A DNA stretch of 42,519 nucleotides from assembly GCA_030429175.1 (NCBI GenBank), contig JAUIDD010000020.1, positions 1-42,519 on the forward strand. Direction: 5' to 3'. Positions 35,112 through 42,519 of the stretch are shown in pieces. Below the pieces are notes generated by a model, which was not told where the DNA came from, did no database searches, and was given only the letters and a program-made list of their open reading frames with translations. A program made the position numbers and the translations under genes. Position 1 is the stretch's first letter, and each line of letters opens with the position of its first letter. Source of the DNA: Gammaproteobacteria bacterium (GTDB lineage Bacteria > Pseudomonadota > Gammaproteobacteria > Coxiellales > Coxiellaceae).

Positions 35112-35462
35112 CTAAACCATCTTAAAGCCGTTATTTTTGCCTTCTTCACCTGGGTTTTCAGCACTATATGCAGGAGTTATTAGCCTTGCAACATCTCTAA
35201 GTTGCTCTTGTGGTCTTTCATTTAGTCTGGGGCCATTGAATAAGGCAAACGGGTTATCATCGGCAACAGGAACTTGCCCGAAAATACGCTGACGTGTGGC
35301 ATTACTACTATTGGCTACTTGTGTTTCAATCTCATCATCACAGAGTGTTCTATGATCTGGTAAGGTCAACGCTCGAGTGTGAGCGGGCTCAAGTGGAACT
35401 AGATTAAGTTCTGGATGTGCTTCTTCAGCTTCTACTTTTGGTTTACTATAAGTTGTTCCCAT
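35112..35462 (-). CDS. 116-aa hydrophilic protein with N-myristoylation-like start
   Basis: Not recognised. On the minus strand GCGAGG lies 6 bases before the ATG, which supports this start. The protein begins MGTTYSKPK: Gly at position 2, Ser at 6 and Lys at 7 fit the eukaryotic N-myristoyltransferase consensus. The rest is acidic, Pro/Asn/Glu-rich and probably disordered (EAEEAHPELNLVPLEPAHT; NPGEEGKNNGFKMV), with no membrane segment. The gene sits between lpxC and dciA, where gammaproteobacteria normally have no such gene. Likely an accessory, possibly host-directed protein; the gene call is sound but the role is inferred. Confidence 0.6.
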   Translation of the reverse strand: MGTTYSKPKVEAEEAHPELNLVPLEPAHTRALTLPDHRTLCDDEIETQVANSSNATRQRIFGQVPVADDNPFALFNGPRLNERPQEQLRDVARLITPAYSAENPGEEGKNNGFKMV

Positions 35463-35520
35463 GATGTGCCTCGCTTTAATTTGTGTGTTAAGATATGCTA
35501 TTTTAACGTATTCTTCAAGC

Positions 35521-35832
35521 CTAATTCGCGGCTACTACCTTAAATTTCAATGAGATAGCGACTGGAATGCGTAACTCTTTTTGCAATGCATTTCTGAGGT
35601 CATATTCTTCATAGCGCAGGTTGGTTAGCCAGGCGGCGTTATCAACGCCGATAATGACGATATTATTTTCGAAATTAAGTACTTGGCAATGGGTATATAA
35701 TTTTGTTGGTAACGTGCGATTTAGGCAAGTATTGAGCCTTTCTATGATTTGGGCTTTAGCCATAATCGATTTGAGTGATGATCTGCCGAGCAAATCATTT
35801 ATTTTTATGGGATCTGGGTTCTTATCAAACAT
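35521..35832 (-). CDS. dciA: DciA/DUF721 replicative-helicase-loader family protein
   Basis: 103-residue member of the DUF721/DciA family, which loads the DnaB helicase in bacteria lacking DnaC. Visible family pattern: INDLLGRSSLKSIMAKA, ERLNTCLNRTLPTKLYTHCQVLNFENN, VIIGVDNAAWLTNLRYEEYDLRNALQKE (the LxF...AWxxxLR-type core) and a short basic C-terminal strand LKFKVVAAN. The neighbourhood between lpxC and secA is the usual one for this family in gammaproteobacteria, though here it lies on the opposite strand. A consensus extended -10 lies only 6 bases before the ATG, so the mRNA may be leaderless. Confidence 0.8.
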   Translation of the reverse strand: MFDKNPDPIKINDLLGRSSLKSIMAKAQIIERLNTCLNRTLPTKLYTHCQVLNFENNIVIIGVDNAAWLTNLRYEEYDLRNALQKELRIPVAISLKFKVVAAN

Positions 35833-35838
35833 AAATGG

Positions 35839-35847
35839 ATTATAGCA
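35839..35847 (-). promoter_or_regulatory. Consensus extended -10 promoter at the dciA start
   Basis: On the minus strand the sequence reads TGCTATAAT, a perfect TGn-extended -10. The expected transcription start falls at about 35832, the A of the dciA ATG. No Shine-Dalgarno exists between the two. The -35 is not well conserved. Confidence 0.55.
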
Positions 35848-35934
35848 GAGCGGTTTTATAGATCTATGTTTAAATATGCTGTACGATTAAGTAGCTATTC
35901 TCTTTTTCGTATCAGTTTATAAGGAAATAAACTT

Positions 35935-38097
35935 ATGAATTTCAAAAAAGCATTTTTTATATTAGTCATAATTTTTTCAAATGGTGTGTTGGCAAATCCT
36001 CAGCCGGGTCAGACTGGGTTAGACTGCCCCAATAATGAATGTTTTGCTGTGGGCCCAGTAACGTGTGGAAATAATAATCAGCATAACCCAGCCAGGGTTA
36101 TTTTCTTCGATACGGTTACACGGGTGCCAAACTCTTCTTCCAAGGTTAAATTGATAAAGTCTCTAGCTGGGATTTTACCGATGGGTATTATTGCAACTCA
36201 TGGTGAAAGTAGAAAAGCAGGATATCTCTGCTATAAAAATGGTAATCAAAGCCTCGATAATGGTTATATGAATATACAAAAAGGATTTTTTTCATCCACA
36301 GAGACTGATGAAGCTACAGTTGCACCTACAGTTGCCAAGTTTCTTTTTGGTGACTTTGCTGATGCAATTTACAACAATAAAGATAATGAAAAACAATATG
36401 ATCTTGCCGTGGTATTAAATTATAACCGAGGTATTGAGGATAATGAGGTAAAATATCAATTAAGATCTGTTGATTCCAGTCAGCTAACCATCCCTGGGCA
36501 GGCCCTCACGCCTAAGGGTGTACCTTCTGCTTTTACTGCACCGGATATTAAAGCCTATAAGTTTTTACCTGAGGCTGTTTGTAAAACATCAGATCCTTAT
36601 TGTGAAAATAAAATAGCAAGCTTAAATATGCCTACACCGCCGTCAGATAGCATTGCCAATGTTACTCTCGGTGATATCACTTATAAAATAAATCAATGGG
36701 CATATAGTTCTAGTGCACCAGGATATCGTATTATTCCTTTTAGCAAAGTACTCCTATCGGGAAAAGGGAGGTCTATGGAAGCACCAGATTTCGATCGTTT
36801 TTATTTTGAAATGAGTGGTCAGGATAAAAATGGTAAAACTGTTAAAGACTATCTTATTGCAACTTCTAGCCATGACTCAATAGCATGGCAAATGTTTCCC
36901 GAAAACTCTGGACAGCCGAGAGGCTGTCATTATCTTGTGAAAAGGCCAGATGAGACCAACTATGAATTAGTTTTTTCAGATGGTGAGGCGAGTGAAAAAG
37001 CAACGGGACAAAATGGTTACAACCCAACAGGTTGCACTATCATCAAAGGCAAAACAACTTTTGCCCAGCCAGAGCTTATATTGAAAAATTACACGCCATA
37101 TGAATTTTTTGTTCTTGCAGATGACACCCAGACACTAACAGCAAATGCGCAGCGACATGGTATATTTCGTTCAGGTGAAGTTCTTGGAAATATATATCCA
37201 AAAAAAGCTTTTTGGATGTATCGTGTATTCGAGAATAAAAACTTTTTAACTCCTGAACTTATTACAGATCTTAAAGCAAATACACATAATGCGTTCATCA
37301 AGACGTCTGCTATTGATTGGGATAGATGGTTTGATGCAAGTAATGACTGTAAAGATAAATTTATATTGAAGATGCCTGTGCCTTCAGCTCCGGGACCTAT
37401 TATGCCAGATTATTTTGATTCCAAATGCGGTATATTTATTTCTGGATTACCCTACCCTCAAGATAGGATTGAAAATAAAACAAATTTTGTTTTTTCAGTG
37501 GCTGAAAATAATCAGGAGTTAACTTGGTCTAACAAAGTTATTCAGCAAAAACCAGAATCAAAAACCTGGGTGCTTCAGTACCAAGATAAGCATAATAATG
37601 ATACCAAGGTGCCTGCGGTGACTATCACGACTTCTAATAATGGTGAGTGGAATCATGGCAGTTGCTTAACGACTATAACTGCGACTGAGGATGATGACAA
37701 ATATACAGTATCCCTAAAAGCTTCATCACCTGTAGGTAATACACTTTGTAGTGTCACACCAGCGTCGTTAACAATTCCTAAACCTAAACCTGAGCCGCAG
37801 ATTGTACCGGGAGGCCAGCCCAATGGAAAAACACTTGGTGAAAATCCAGTAAATAATATAACTTGCGCCGATATTTTGGGGCTATTAAAACAAGGTAAAA
37901 AAGAAGGAACGATTAATGGCCAAGTAGTAACTCTGACGTTATCACCAAATATTGGAAATCTTAAGCGACTTGAAACTGTTGTAAGTTCAAATGCTGGAAA
38001 TAAAGAATGTACACTCAGCTGTTACAATACTACCTTCTTTAGAGGGTGTCCGTCTAATCGACAAGTAACGGTGACATGGAAAATTAATGATCAATGA
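35935..38097 (+). CDS. Large secreted protein (720 aa), unknown family
   Basis: Not recognised. ATG with AAGGAAAT ahead. The signal peptide MNFKKAFFILVIIFSNGVLA is probably cut before NPQPG. The mature protein is rich in Asn, Gly and Tyr and contains cysteines scattered in pairs (CPNNEC, CKTSDPYC, and CTLSCYNTTFFRGC near the end), pointing to disulfides. A Pro/Lys linker (PKPKPEPQIVPGG, about residues 611-625) separates the main body from a C-terminal domain of about 95 residues. No membrane segment after the signal. It is followed after 23 bases by an outer-membrane barrel gene on the same strand, so the two probably form a unit. It diverges from dciA. Confidence 0.75.
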   Translation: MNFKKAFFILVIIFSNGVLANPQPGQTGLDCPNNECFAVGPVTCGNNNQHNPARVIFFDTVTRVPNSSSKVKLIKSLAGILPMGIIATHGESRKAGYLCYKNGNQSLDNGYMNIQKGFFSSTETDEATVAPTVAKFLFGDFADAIYNNKDNEKQYDLAVVLNYNRGIEDNEVKYQLRSVDSSQLTIPGQALTPKGVPSAFTAPDIKAYKFLPEAVCKTSDPYCENKIASLNMPTPPSDSIANVTLGDITYKINQWAYSSSAPGYRIIPFSKVLLSGKGRSMEAPDFDRFYFEMSGQDKNGKTVKDYLIATSSHDSIAWQMFPENSGQPRGCHYLVKRPDETNYELVFSDGEASEKATGQNGYNPTGCTIIKGKTTFAQPELILKNYTPYEFFVLADDTQTLTANAQRHGIFRSGEVLGNIYPKKAFWMYRVFENKNFLTPELITDLKANTHNAFIKTSAIDWDRWFDASNDCKDKFILKMPVPSAPGPIMPDYFDSKCGIFISGLPYPQDRIENKTNFVFSVAENNQELTWSNKVIQQKPESKTWVLQYQDKHNNDTKVPAVTITTSNNGEWNHGSCLTTITATEDDDKYTVSLKASSPVGNTLCSVTPASLTIPKPKPEPQIVPGGQPNGKTLGENPVNNITCADILGLLKQGKKEGTINGQVVTLTLSPNIGNLKRLETVVSSNAGNKECTLSCYNTTFFRGCPSNRQVTVTWKINDQ

Positions 38098-38120
38098 AAA
38101 AGTTTATGTGAGTTGTGATT

Positions 38121-38906
38121 ATGTTAATTAAAAAGCTTTCTATTTGCTGTGTGATAATTGCTATCTGCCCTCTTTTAGTATTTGCAGGTGGTTCAGATAA
38201 GTTGCCTCATCCAAATACACTGATTGATAATCAATGGCATATTCAACCTTATATTGATTTACATGGTGGTTATTCATTTCAAAACTGGCATCGAGTTGTA
38301 TCTCACACCACGACAATTTGGGCTTTTGCTGGAGGATTTAGTAAAAACTCAGAAGGTGGTGGTATCGGTGGATTTGATTTAGGGTTACAGCTGACTTATA
38401 ACCTTGCACTTGAATTAGGAAGCTATTATTTGCCTGAAGTAAAAGGAGCAGTCAACGGTCAAGAGAATGTTGCTTCACAAGGCTGTGCGACAGCTGATGG
38501 TCAATTTCAGGGAGAGGGGCCTCAATGTGCCTATGGCAGTCAGTATAACTGGATGGCTTATGTAGCCGGTAAATTTAGTATGCCGATGCCATATTTTATC
38601 GATGGTTTAAATTTTTATGCTAAAATTGGCGGCGTATGGCGTGCGATGTCGAATGTGAATCAAACAATTGTTAAGCGTGGTGGTGCAAAGAGTTATTGGG
38701 ATGTGATTTATGGTGCTGGTCTTGATTATCATTTAAAAAACTCAAGGTTTAGGTTTGGTGTGCAGTGGTTATGTATCCCAGCAAATATTAATGCAGATAT
38801 CTACGATGGTCAGCTTTCGAATAATGCGTTATATGTCAGTAATCAAATTGCTGAGCACCAACCTGCTGCAAACCTACTTACCGGTAGCATCGGTTATGCC
38901 TTTTAG
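38121..38906 (+). CDS. Outer-membrane beta-barrel protein (261 aa)
   Basis: The start is ATG 38121; an in-frame GTG six bases earlier is possible. The signal peptide MLIKKLSICCVIIAICPLLVFA is followed by GGSDKLP. The mature protein shows alternating aromatic strands typical of small porin-like barrels: WHIQPYIDLHGGYSFQNW, GFDLGLQLTYNLALELGSYYLP, YNWMAYVAGKFSMP, LNFYAKIGGVWRAM, YWDVIYGAGLDYHL, FRFGVQWLCIP, and the C-terminal LLTGSIGYAF, whose final Phe is the outer-membrane assembly signal. The length and pattern resemble the OmpA-like/opacity families of intracellular gammaproteobacteria. It forms a pair with the secreted 720-aa protein. Confidence 0.75.
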   Translation: MLIKKLSICCVIIAICPLLVFAGGSDKLPHPNTLIDNQWHIQPYIDLHGGYSFQNWHRVVSHTTTIWAFAGGFSKNSEGGGIGGFDLGLQLTYNLALELGSYYLPEVKGAVNGQENVASQGCATADGQFQGEGPQCAYGSQYNWMAYVAGKFSMPMPYFIDGLNFYAKIGGVWRAMSNVNQTIVKRGGAKSYWDVIYGAGLDYHLKNSRFRFGVQWLCIPANINADIYDGQLSNNALYVSNQIAEHQPAANLLTGSIGYAF

Positions 38907-38917
38907 GTAGGTGTCAG

Positions 38918-38945
38918 ACTCGGTGATTCATGAATCAGAGTTTGC
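38918..38945 (+). terminator. Terminator-like palindrome after the barrel gene
   Basis: TGATTCATGAATCA (38924-38937) is a perfect 14-base palindrome, flanked by ACTC and GAGT that can extend the stem around a two-base bulge, then TTTGC. It lies 12 bases after the stop. The T-tract is short. Confidence 0.45.
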
Positions 38946-38984
38946 ACCCAAGGATTTGCTTCTTAATCCATATATTTCCAATAC

Positions 38985-39000
38985 GATACACTTTTGTATC
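38985..39000. promoter_or_regulatory. Inverted repeat upstream of secA
   Basis: GATACA-CTTT-TGTATC, perfect 6-bp arms, followed directly by TTATAAG, which could be a -10 box. It is 110 bases before the secA ATG. It could be an operator or a small hairpin; no SecM-like leader peptide is seen in the 203-base gap. Confidence 0.3.
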
Positions 39001-39109
39001 TTATAAGCCGCATCGTGCAAAATAGTGTCGTGTTACTTTAGTGAGTGCGCATCACCTGATTTTATGAGAAAATCGTCTATCTTTAATTACTTATACCTAC
39101 AAGAAGACT

Positions 39110-41872
39110 ATGCTAAAAAACATCCTAAAATCTGTGGTTGGATCACGAAACGACCGTTTATTAAAGAGTTACCGCAAAGCAGTGACCAAAATTAACGCAC
39201 TTGAGCCAGAGATTGAAGCTTTAAGTGATGCGCAATTACGGGCAAAAACGGGTATATTTCGCGATAGATTGAGTCAGGGTGAAACGCTGGATGACCTTTT
39301 ACCAGAGGCATTTGCGGTGGTGCGTGAAGCAGGAAAGCGTACACTTAAGATGCGAGCGTTTGATGTACAGCTATTGGGTGGGATGGTGTTGCACTACGGT
39401 AAAATTGCTGAAATGCGCACTGGTGAAGGTAAAACACTGATGTCGACGTTAGCGGTTTACTTGAATGGATTATCTGGTGAAGGCGTGCATGTTGTGACGG
39501 TGAATGATTATCTTGCCGAGCGTGATGCGCAGTGGATGCAACCCATTTATGATTTTCTGGGTATGACCGTTGGGGTTAATTTACCGACGTTAAGCCATGA
39601 AGAAAAGCAAGCAGCATATGCAGCCGATATTACATATGGTACTAACAACGAATTTGGTTTTGATTATCTGCGTGACAATATGGTGTATGAAGCATCGCAA
39701 TGTGTGCAGCGACCTTTATCTTACGCAGTAATTGATGAAGTGGATTCGATTTTAATTGATGAAGCGCGTACACCACTGATTATTTCTGGTCAAGGCGAAG
39801 AATCTTCTGATCTTTATTTACAGTTGAATAAGATTATTCCAAAACTGACACGCCAAGAAATGCATGAAGATGAAAAAGAAGAAGATTTGCCAGAAGAACG
39901 GCGCGGAGATTTTACGGTTGATGAAAAGCAGCGTAATGCACATTTAACCGAGCAGGGCCATCAAACGGTTGAGAGGTTATTAGTAGAGGCTGGCCTGTTA
40001 AAGGAGGGTGACAGTCTTTACGATTTGGCGAATATTTCATTGATGCATTATGTGCTTGCATGTCTAAAAGCACACGCACTATATCAACTTGATGTGCACT
40101 ATGTAGTAAAAAACAACGAAATTTATATAGTCGATGAACACACGGGTCGTATTATGGAAGGGCGCCGTTGGTCTGATGGCTTGCATCAAGCGGTAGAAGC
40201 GAAAGAAGGTGTGCCGGTACAACTTGAAAACCAAACGATGGCATCAATCACCTTCCAAAACTATTTCCGTCTTTATAAAAAATTATCAGGTATGACGGGC
40301 ACGGCTGATACTGAAGCATTTGAGTTACAAAGTATTTATGGACTCGAGGTTGTGATTATTCCAACCAACAAACCTATGATTCGTGATGATCGTGCTGATA
40401 TGATTTTCTTAACCACAAAAGAAAAATTTAATGCAATTATCGAAGAAATTCAAAAGTGCCAAGAAAAAAAGCAACCAGTGCTCGTGGGTACAGCATCGAT
40501 TGAAGCATCAGAATTATTATCTTCATTACTTAAAAAACAAAAAATCAAACATGAAGTGTTAAACGCCAAACAGCACGAACGTGAAGCAAAAATTATTGCA
40601 CAAGCGGGTCGTCCTGGTGCAATTACGATTGCAACCAATATGGCAGGGCGTGGTACTGATATTGTGTTGGGTGGTAATCCGGAAGCTGAGATTGCAGAGC
40701 TTGAAAATGCAACAGAGGCGCAAATTAATCATATTCGCAGCGATTGGAAAATGCGGCATCAAGCGGTGCTTGATGCTGGTGGTCTACATGTATTAGGTAC
40801 GGAGCGACATGAATCTCGCCGTATCGATAATCAGTTGCGTGGCCGAGCTGGTCGACAAGGTGATCCGGGTAGTTCGCAGTTCTATTTATCTATGGAAGAT
40901 AATTTATTACGTATTTTTGGCGGTGAGCGTATGTCGAATATGATGCGCAAACTTGGCATTAAAGAAGGCGATGTGATTCAACATCCGTGGATGAATAGAT
41001 CAATTGAAAAAGCACAACGTCGTGTGGAAGGTTACAACTTTGATGTACGCAAGAATCTTCTAGAATATGATGATGTGGCTAACGATCAGCGTAAGGTGAT
41101 GTATCAACAACGTCGTGAATTACTTGAAGCAGACGATGTATCTGGATCAGTTCAAGGCATTCGCGAAGAAGTGGTTGATCGCTTGGTGTCGCAGTTTATC
41201 CCGCCACAATCAATTGAAGCGCAATGGGATATTAGCGGCCTTGAAAATGAAATCCAAAAGGAATTTTATATTAAACTCGATATTAAAGAGTGGCTTAAGC
41301 AAGACGATCAATTGCATGAAGAAGTACTACGCGAGCGTATTCTAGACGCAGTGACCAAGCATTATGAGGAAAAAGAAGCGAAGAATGAAGCACATTTAAT
41401 GCGTGAAGTTGAAAAATCATTGATGCTACAGCTACTCGACCAACATTGGAAAGATCATTTGGCGATGATGGACCATCTACGTCAAGGTATTGGACTACGC
41501 AGCTACGCACAAAAAAATCCGACACAAGAATACAAGCGTGAAGCATTTGAATTATTTACCCAAATGCTTGAGAACTTAAAATACGAATATATTGCAACCC
41601 TAAGTCGTCTTGAGCTAGTATCGCAAGAGCAACTTGAACAGCAACAACAATACCAAAAATTCTCGCCACAATTAAACTACCAACATGCACAAATGGATAC
41701 GATGTCGAGTGTGACTGAGCAAGCAGAACCACCAGAAATGCCACTCGAGATGGCTGGAGACCTCGAACAGCATAAACCTTTTGTGCGTGAAGGTGAAAAA
41801 ATCGGCCGTAACGATCCTTGTCATTGCGGCTCTGGCAAAAAATACAAGCAATGCCATGGCAAAATTAGCTAG
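39110..41872 (+). CDS. secA: Preprotein translocase ATPase SecA
   Basis: Motor ATPase of the Sec translocon, moving unfolded preproteins through SecYEG. In order: Walker [12 protein letters not shown] (about residues 101-110), [30 protein letters not shown], Walker [24 protein letters not shown], the preprotein-binding domain with an acidic insert ([16 protein letters not shown]), [12 protein letters not shown], the second nucleotide-binding fold ([35 protein letters not shown]), the scaffold helix ([20 protein letters not shown]) and a zinc-binding C-terminus [19 protein letters not shown]. Length 920 residues is normal. In Escherichia coli the upstream partner is secM; none is visible here. 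It serves the many signal-peptide proteins in this window. Confidence 0.98.
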   Translation: MLKNILKSVVGSRNDRLLKSYRKAVTKINALEPEIEALSDAQLRAKTGIFRDRLSQGETLDDLLPEAFAVVREAGKRTLKMRAFDVQLLGGMVLHYGKIAEMRTGEGKTLMSTLAVYLNGLSGEGVHVVTVNDYLAERDAQWMQPIYDFLGMTVGVNLPTLSHEEKQAAYAADITYGTNNEFGFDYLRDNMVYEASQCVQRPLSYAVIDEVDSILIDEARTPLIISGQGEESSDLYLQLNKIIPKLTRQEMHEDEKEEDLPEERRGDFTVDEKQRNAHLTEQGHQTVERLLVEAGLLKEGDSLYDLANISLMHYVLACLKAHALYQLDVHYVVKNNEIYIVDEHTGRIMEGRRWSDGLHQAVEAKEGVPVQLENQTMASITFQNYFRLYKKLSGMTGTADTEAFELQSIYGLEVVIIPTNKPMIRDDRADMIFLTTKEKFNAIIEEIQKCQEKKQPVLVGTASIEASELLSSLLKKQKIKHEVLNAKQHEREAKIIAQAGRPGAITIATNMAGRGTDIVLGGNPEAEIAELENATEAQINHIRSDWKMRHQAVLDAGGLHVLGTERHESRRIDNQLRGRAGRQGDPGSSQFYLSMEDNLLRIFGGERMSNMMRKLGIKEGDVIQHPWMNRSIEKAQRRVEGYNFDVRKNLLEYDDVANDQRKVMYQQRRELLEADDVSGSVQGIREEVVDRLVSQFIPPQSIEAQWDISGLENEIQKEFYIKLDIKEWLKQDDQLHEEVLRERILDAVTKHYEEKEAKNEAHLMREVEKSLMLQLLDQHWKDHLAMMDHLRQGIGLRSYAQKNPTQEYKREAFELFTQMLENLKYEYIATLSRLELVSQEQLEQQQQYQKFSPQLNYQHAQMDTMSSVTEQAEPPEMPLEMAGDLEQHKPFVREGEKIGRNDPCHCGSGKKYKQCHGKIS

Positions 41873-41891
41873 GGGCAAATGTCAACAGCTC

Positions 41892-42428
41892 CTAAATTAC
41901 CTTGGATAATAGTGTTGTAATGTTTGGCCAGCTATTAACGCTAATATTTTGACGTATTTGATTTTGGTCGCCTGCGTAAATTAAGTAAGCAAGTTTATCT
42001 TGGGTTTGGGAAAGGTTTTGCCAGTAGCTTAGACTTTTAAAGTAATCTGTAGTGATTGTTTTTCCAGACTTAATTTCTATAGGAATTAAGTTATTTGATT
42101 GCTCAATAATACAGTCGACCTCATGACCTGATTTGTCACGCCAGAAATAAACATGTGGAATTAATCCCTTGTTGTAGTAGTTTTTTATAACTTCTGTAAT
42201 CACAAAATTTTCAAAAATATGACCACGATGGGCATGTGACGTGAGCTGTGTTGCAGATTGAATATCAAGTAAATCACACAATAGACCTGTATCATAGAAA
42301 TATAATTTTGGCATCTTAACAAGACGTTTATTAAAATTTTTATGATGTGGCTTTAATTGAAAAGTTATATAGCTTGTTTCTAAAATTGAGAGCCAGGCAG
42401 ATGCAGTATTATGTGTGATACGGATCTG
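41892..42428 (-). pseudogene. DUF4143 (AAA_14) ATPase, 3' remnant truncated by an insertion sequence
   Basis: C-terminal part of a DUF4143 ATPase. The frame runs past the internal ATG at 42314 back to an in-frame TGA at 42429-42431, and the residues upstream of that ATG keep family motifs: RITHNTASAWLSILETSYI, then HHKNFNKRLVKMPKLYFYDTGLLCDLL, then the nuclease-like GHIFENFVITEVIKNYY, YFWRDKSGHEVDCIIE, IPIEIKSGKT. So the gene once had a longer N-terminus with the AAA domain, now cut off where the insertion sequence begins. Remaining protein, if made from 42314, is 140 residues. DUF4143 ATPases are frequently mobile or decaying genes. It is convergent with secA, 19 bases apart. Confidence 0.75.
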
Positions 42429-42519
42429 TCAAAACTCAGTTCCAATTTGATGTTATTATAGCGATTTGATTGAGATTGAGCAGGAAAAACCACCATGAAT
42501 TGTCCACACTGCAAACATG
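42422..42519 (+). mobile_element. Left end of an insertion sequence (IS1-like layout), runs off right edge
   Basis: The DUF4143 homology stops at about 42422. A non-coding leader of about 70 bases follows (starting GGATCTGTCAAAACTCAG), then a small reading frame beginning MNCPHCKH with a CxxC zinc knuckle. This layout, with a short end, a leader and then a zinc-ribbon transposase gene, fits the IS1 family and related elements. Only the first 98 bases are present, so the other end and any target duplication cannot be seen. Confidence 0.45.
42495..42519 (+). CDS. Transposase N-terminus, partial (MNCPHCKH)
   Basis: Eight codons before the window ends. ATG with AGGA 9 bases ahead. The CPHC pair is the first half of a zinc-ribbon as found at the N-terminus of IS1 InsA and several other transposases. 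The family cannot be fixed from so few residues. Confidence 0.4.

Noticed and set aside
38907-39109. secM-like leader peptide before secA
   Set aside because: No reading frame with a signal peptide and an arrest-like C-terminus is visible in the 203-base gap.
1-42519. CRISPR arrays, tRNA and rRNA genes
   Set aside because: No regularly spaced repeats, no cloverleaf with conserved T-loop, and no rRNA-like sequence was seen when reading the gaps on both strands.

Overview
The window looks like the chromosome of an AT-rich gammaproteobacterium, most likely a host-associated intracellular member of the Legionellales or a relative (Rickettsiella-, Berkiella- or Coxiella-like). The core genes show this by their order: peptidoglycan and division genes (murE, murF, mraY, murD, ftsW, murC, murG, ftsQ, ftsA, ftsZ), then lpxC, a dciA/DUF721 gene and secA. 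The accessory genes resemble host-directed proteins: ankyrin repeats, leucine-rich repeats, propeller-like proteins, very large orphan proteins, eukaryote-type nuclear-localisation and lipidation motifs, and a PAS-LuxR regulator. The lineage is inferred from these features and was not tested by any search.

Layout. 1-130: a fragment that looks like the start of an IS66-type transposase, running off the left edge. 223-4137: a 990-aa protein (divergent cyclodipeptide-synthase-like domain, winged helix, TPR-like region) divergent from a PAS-LuxR regulator, with a shared promoter/operator region. 4228-14007: a rightward accessory block with an ankyrin protein, a 1323-aa orphan protein, and an alternating family A-B-AA-B (A = module ending in KSTMCM; B = propeller-like protein), where one A gene is a fused tandem duplicate. 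14016-14237: a small protein ending in a CaaX box. 14358-33941: the dcw cluster, interrupted three times: by a 1807-aa leftward gene with a C-terminal nuclear-localisation-like tail plus a small secreted protein (between murE and murF), and by two leftward secreted-protein genes (between murG and ftsQ). 34077-41872: lpxC, a small protein with an N-myristoylation-like start, dciA, a secreted 720-aa protein paired with an outer-membrane barrel, and secA. 41892-42519: the C-terminal remnant of a DUF4143 ATPase, cut off by the left end of an insertion sequence that runs off the right edge.

How the genes work together. MurC, MurD, MurE and MurF build UDP-MurNAc-pentapeptide, MraY and MurG convert it to lipid II, and FtsW/FtsQ/FtsA/FtsZ act in septal synthesis. 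LpxC commits carbon to lipid A and SecA drives export. The usual upstream dcw genes (mraZ, rsmH, ftsL, ftsI) and murB and ddl are absent here, and murC precedes murG, so the cluster has been rearranged. The most noteworthy signal is that several unrelated accessory proteins carry different eukaryote-type signals: three C-terminal CaaX-like boxes (CMSI, CKIL, CNIL), one N-myristoylation-like start (MGTTYSKP) and one strong NLS-like tail. This suggests an effector repertoire embedded in and around an essential gene cluster. All calls are by eye.
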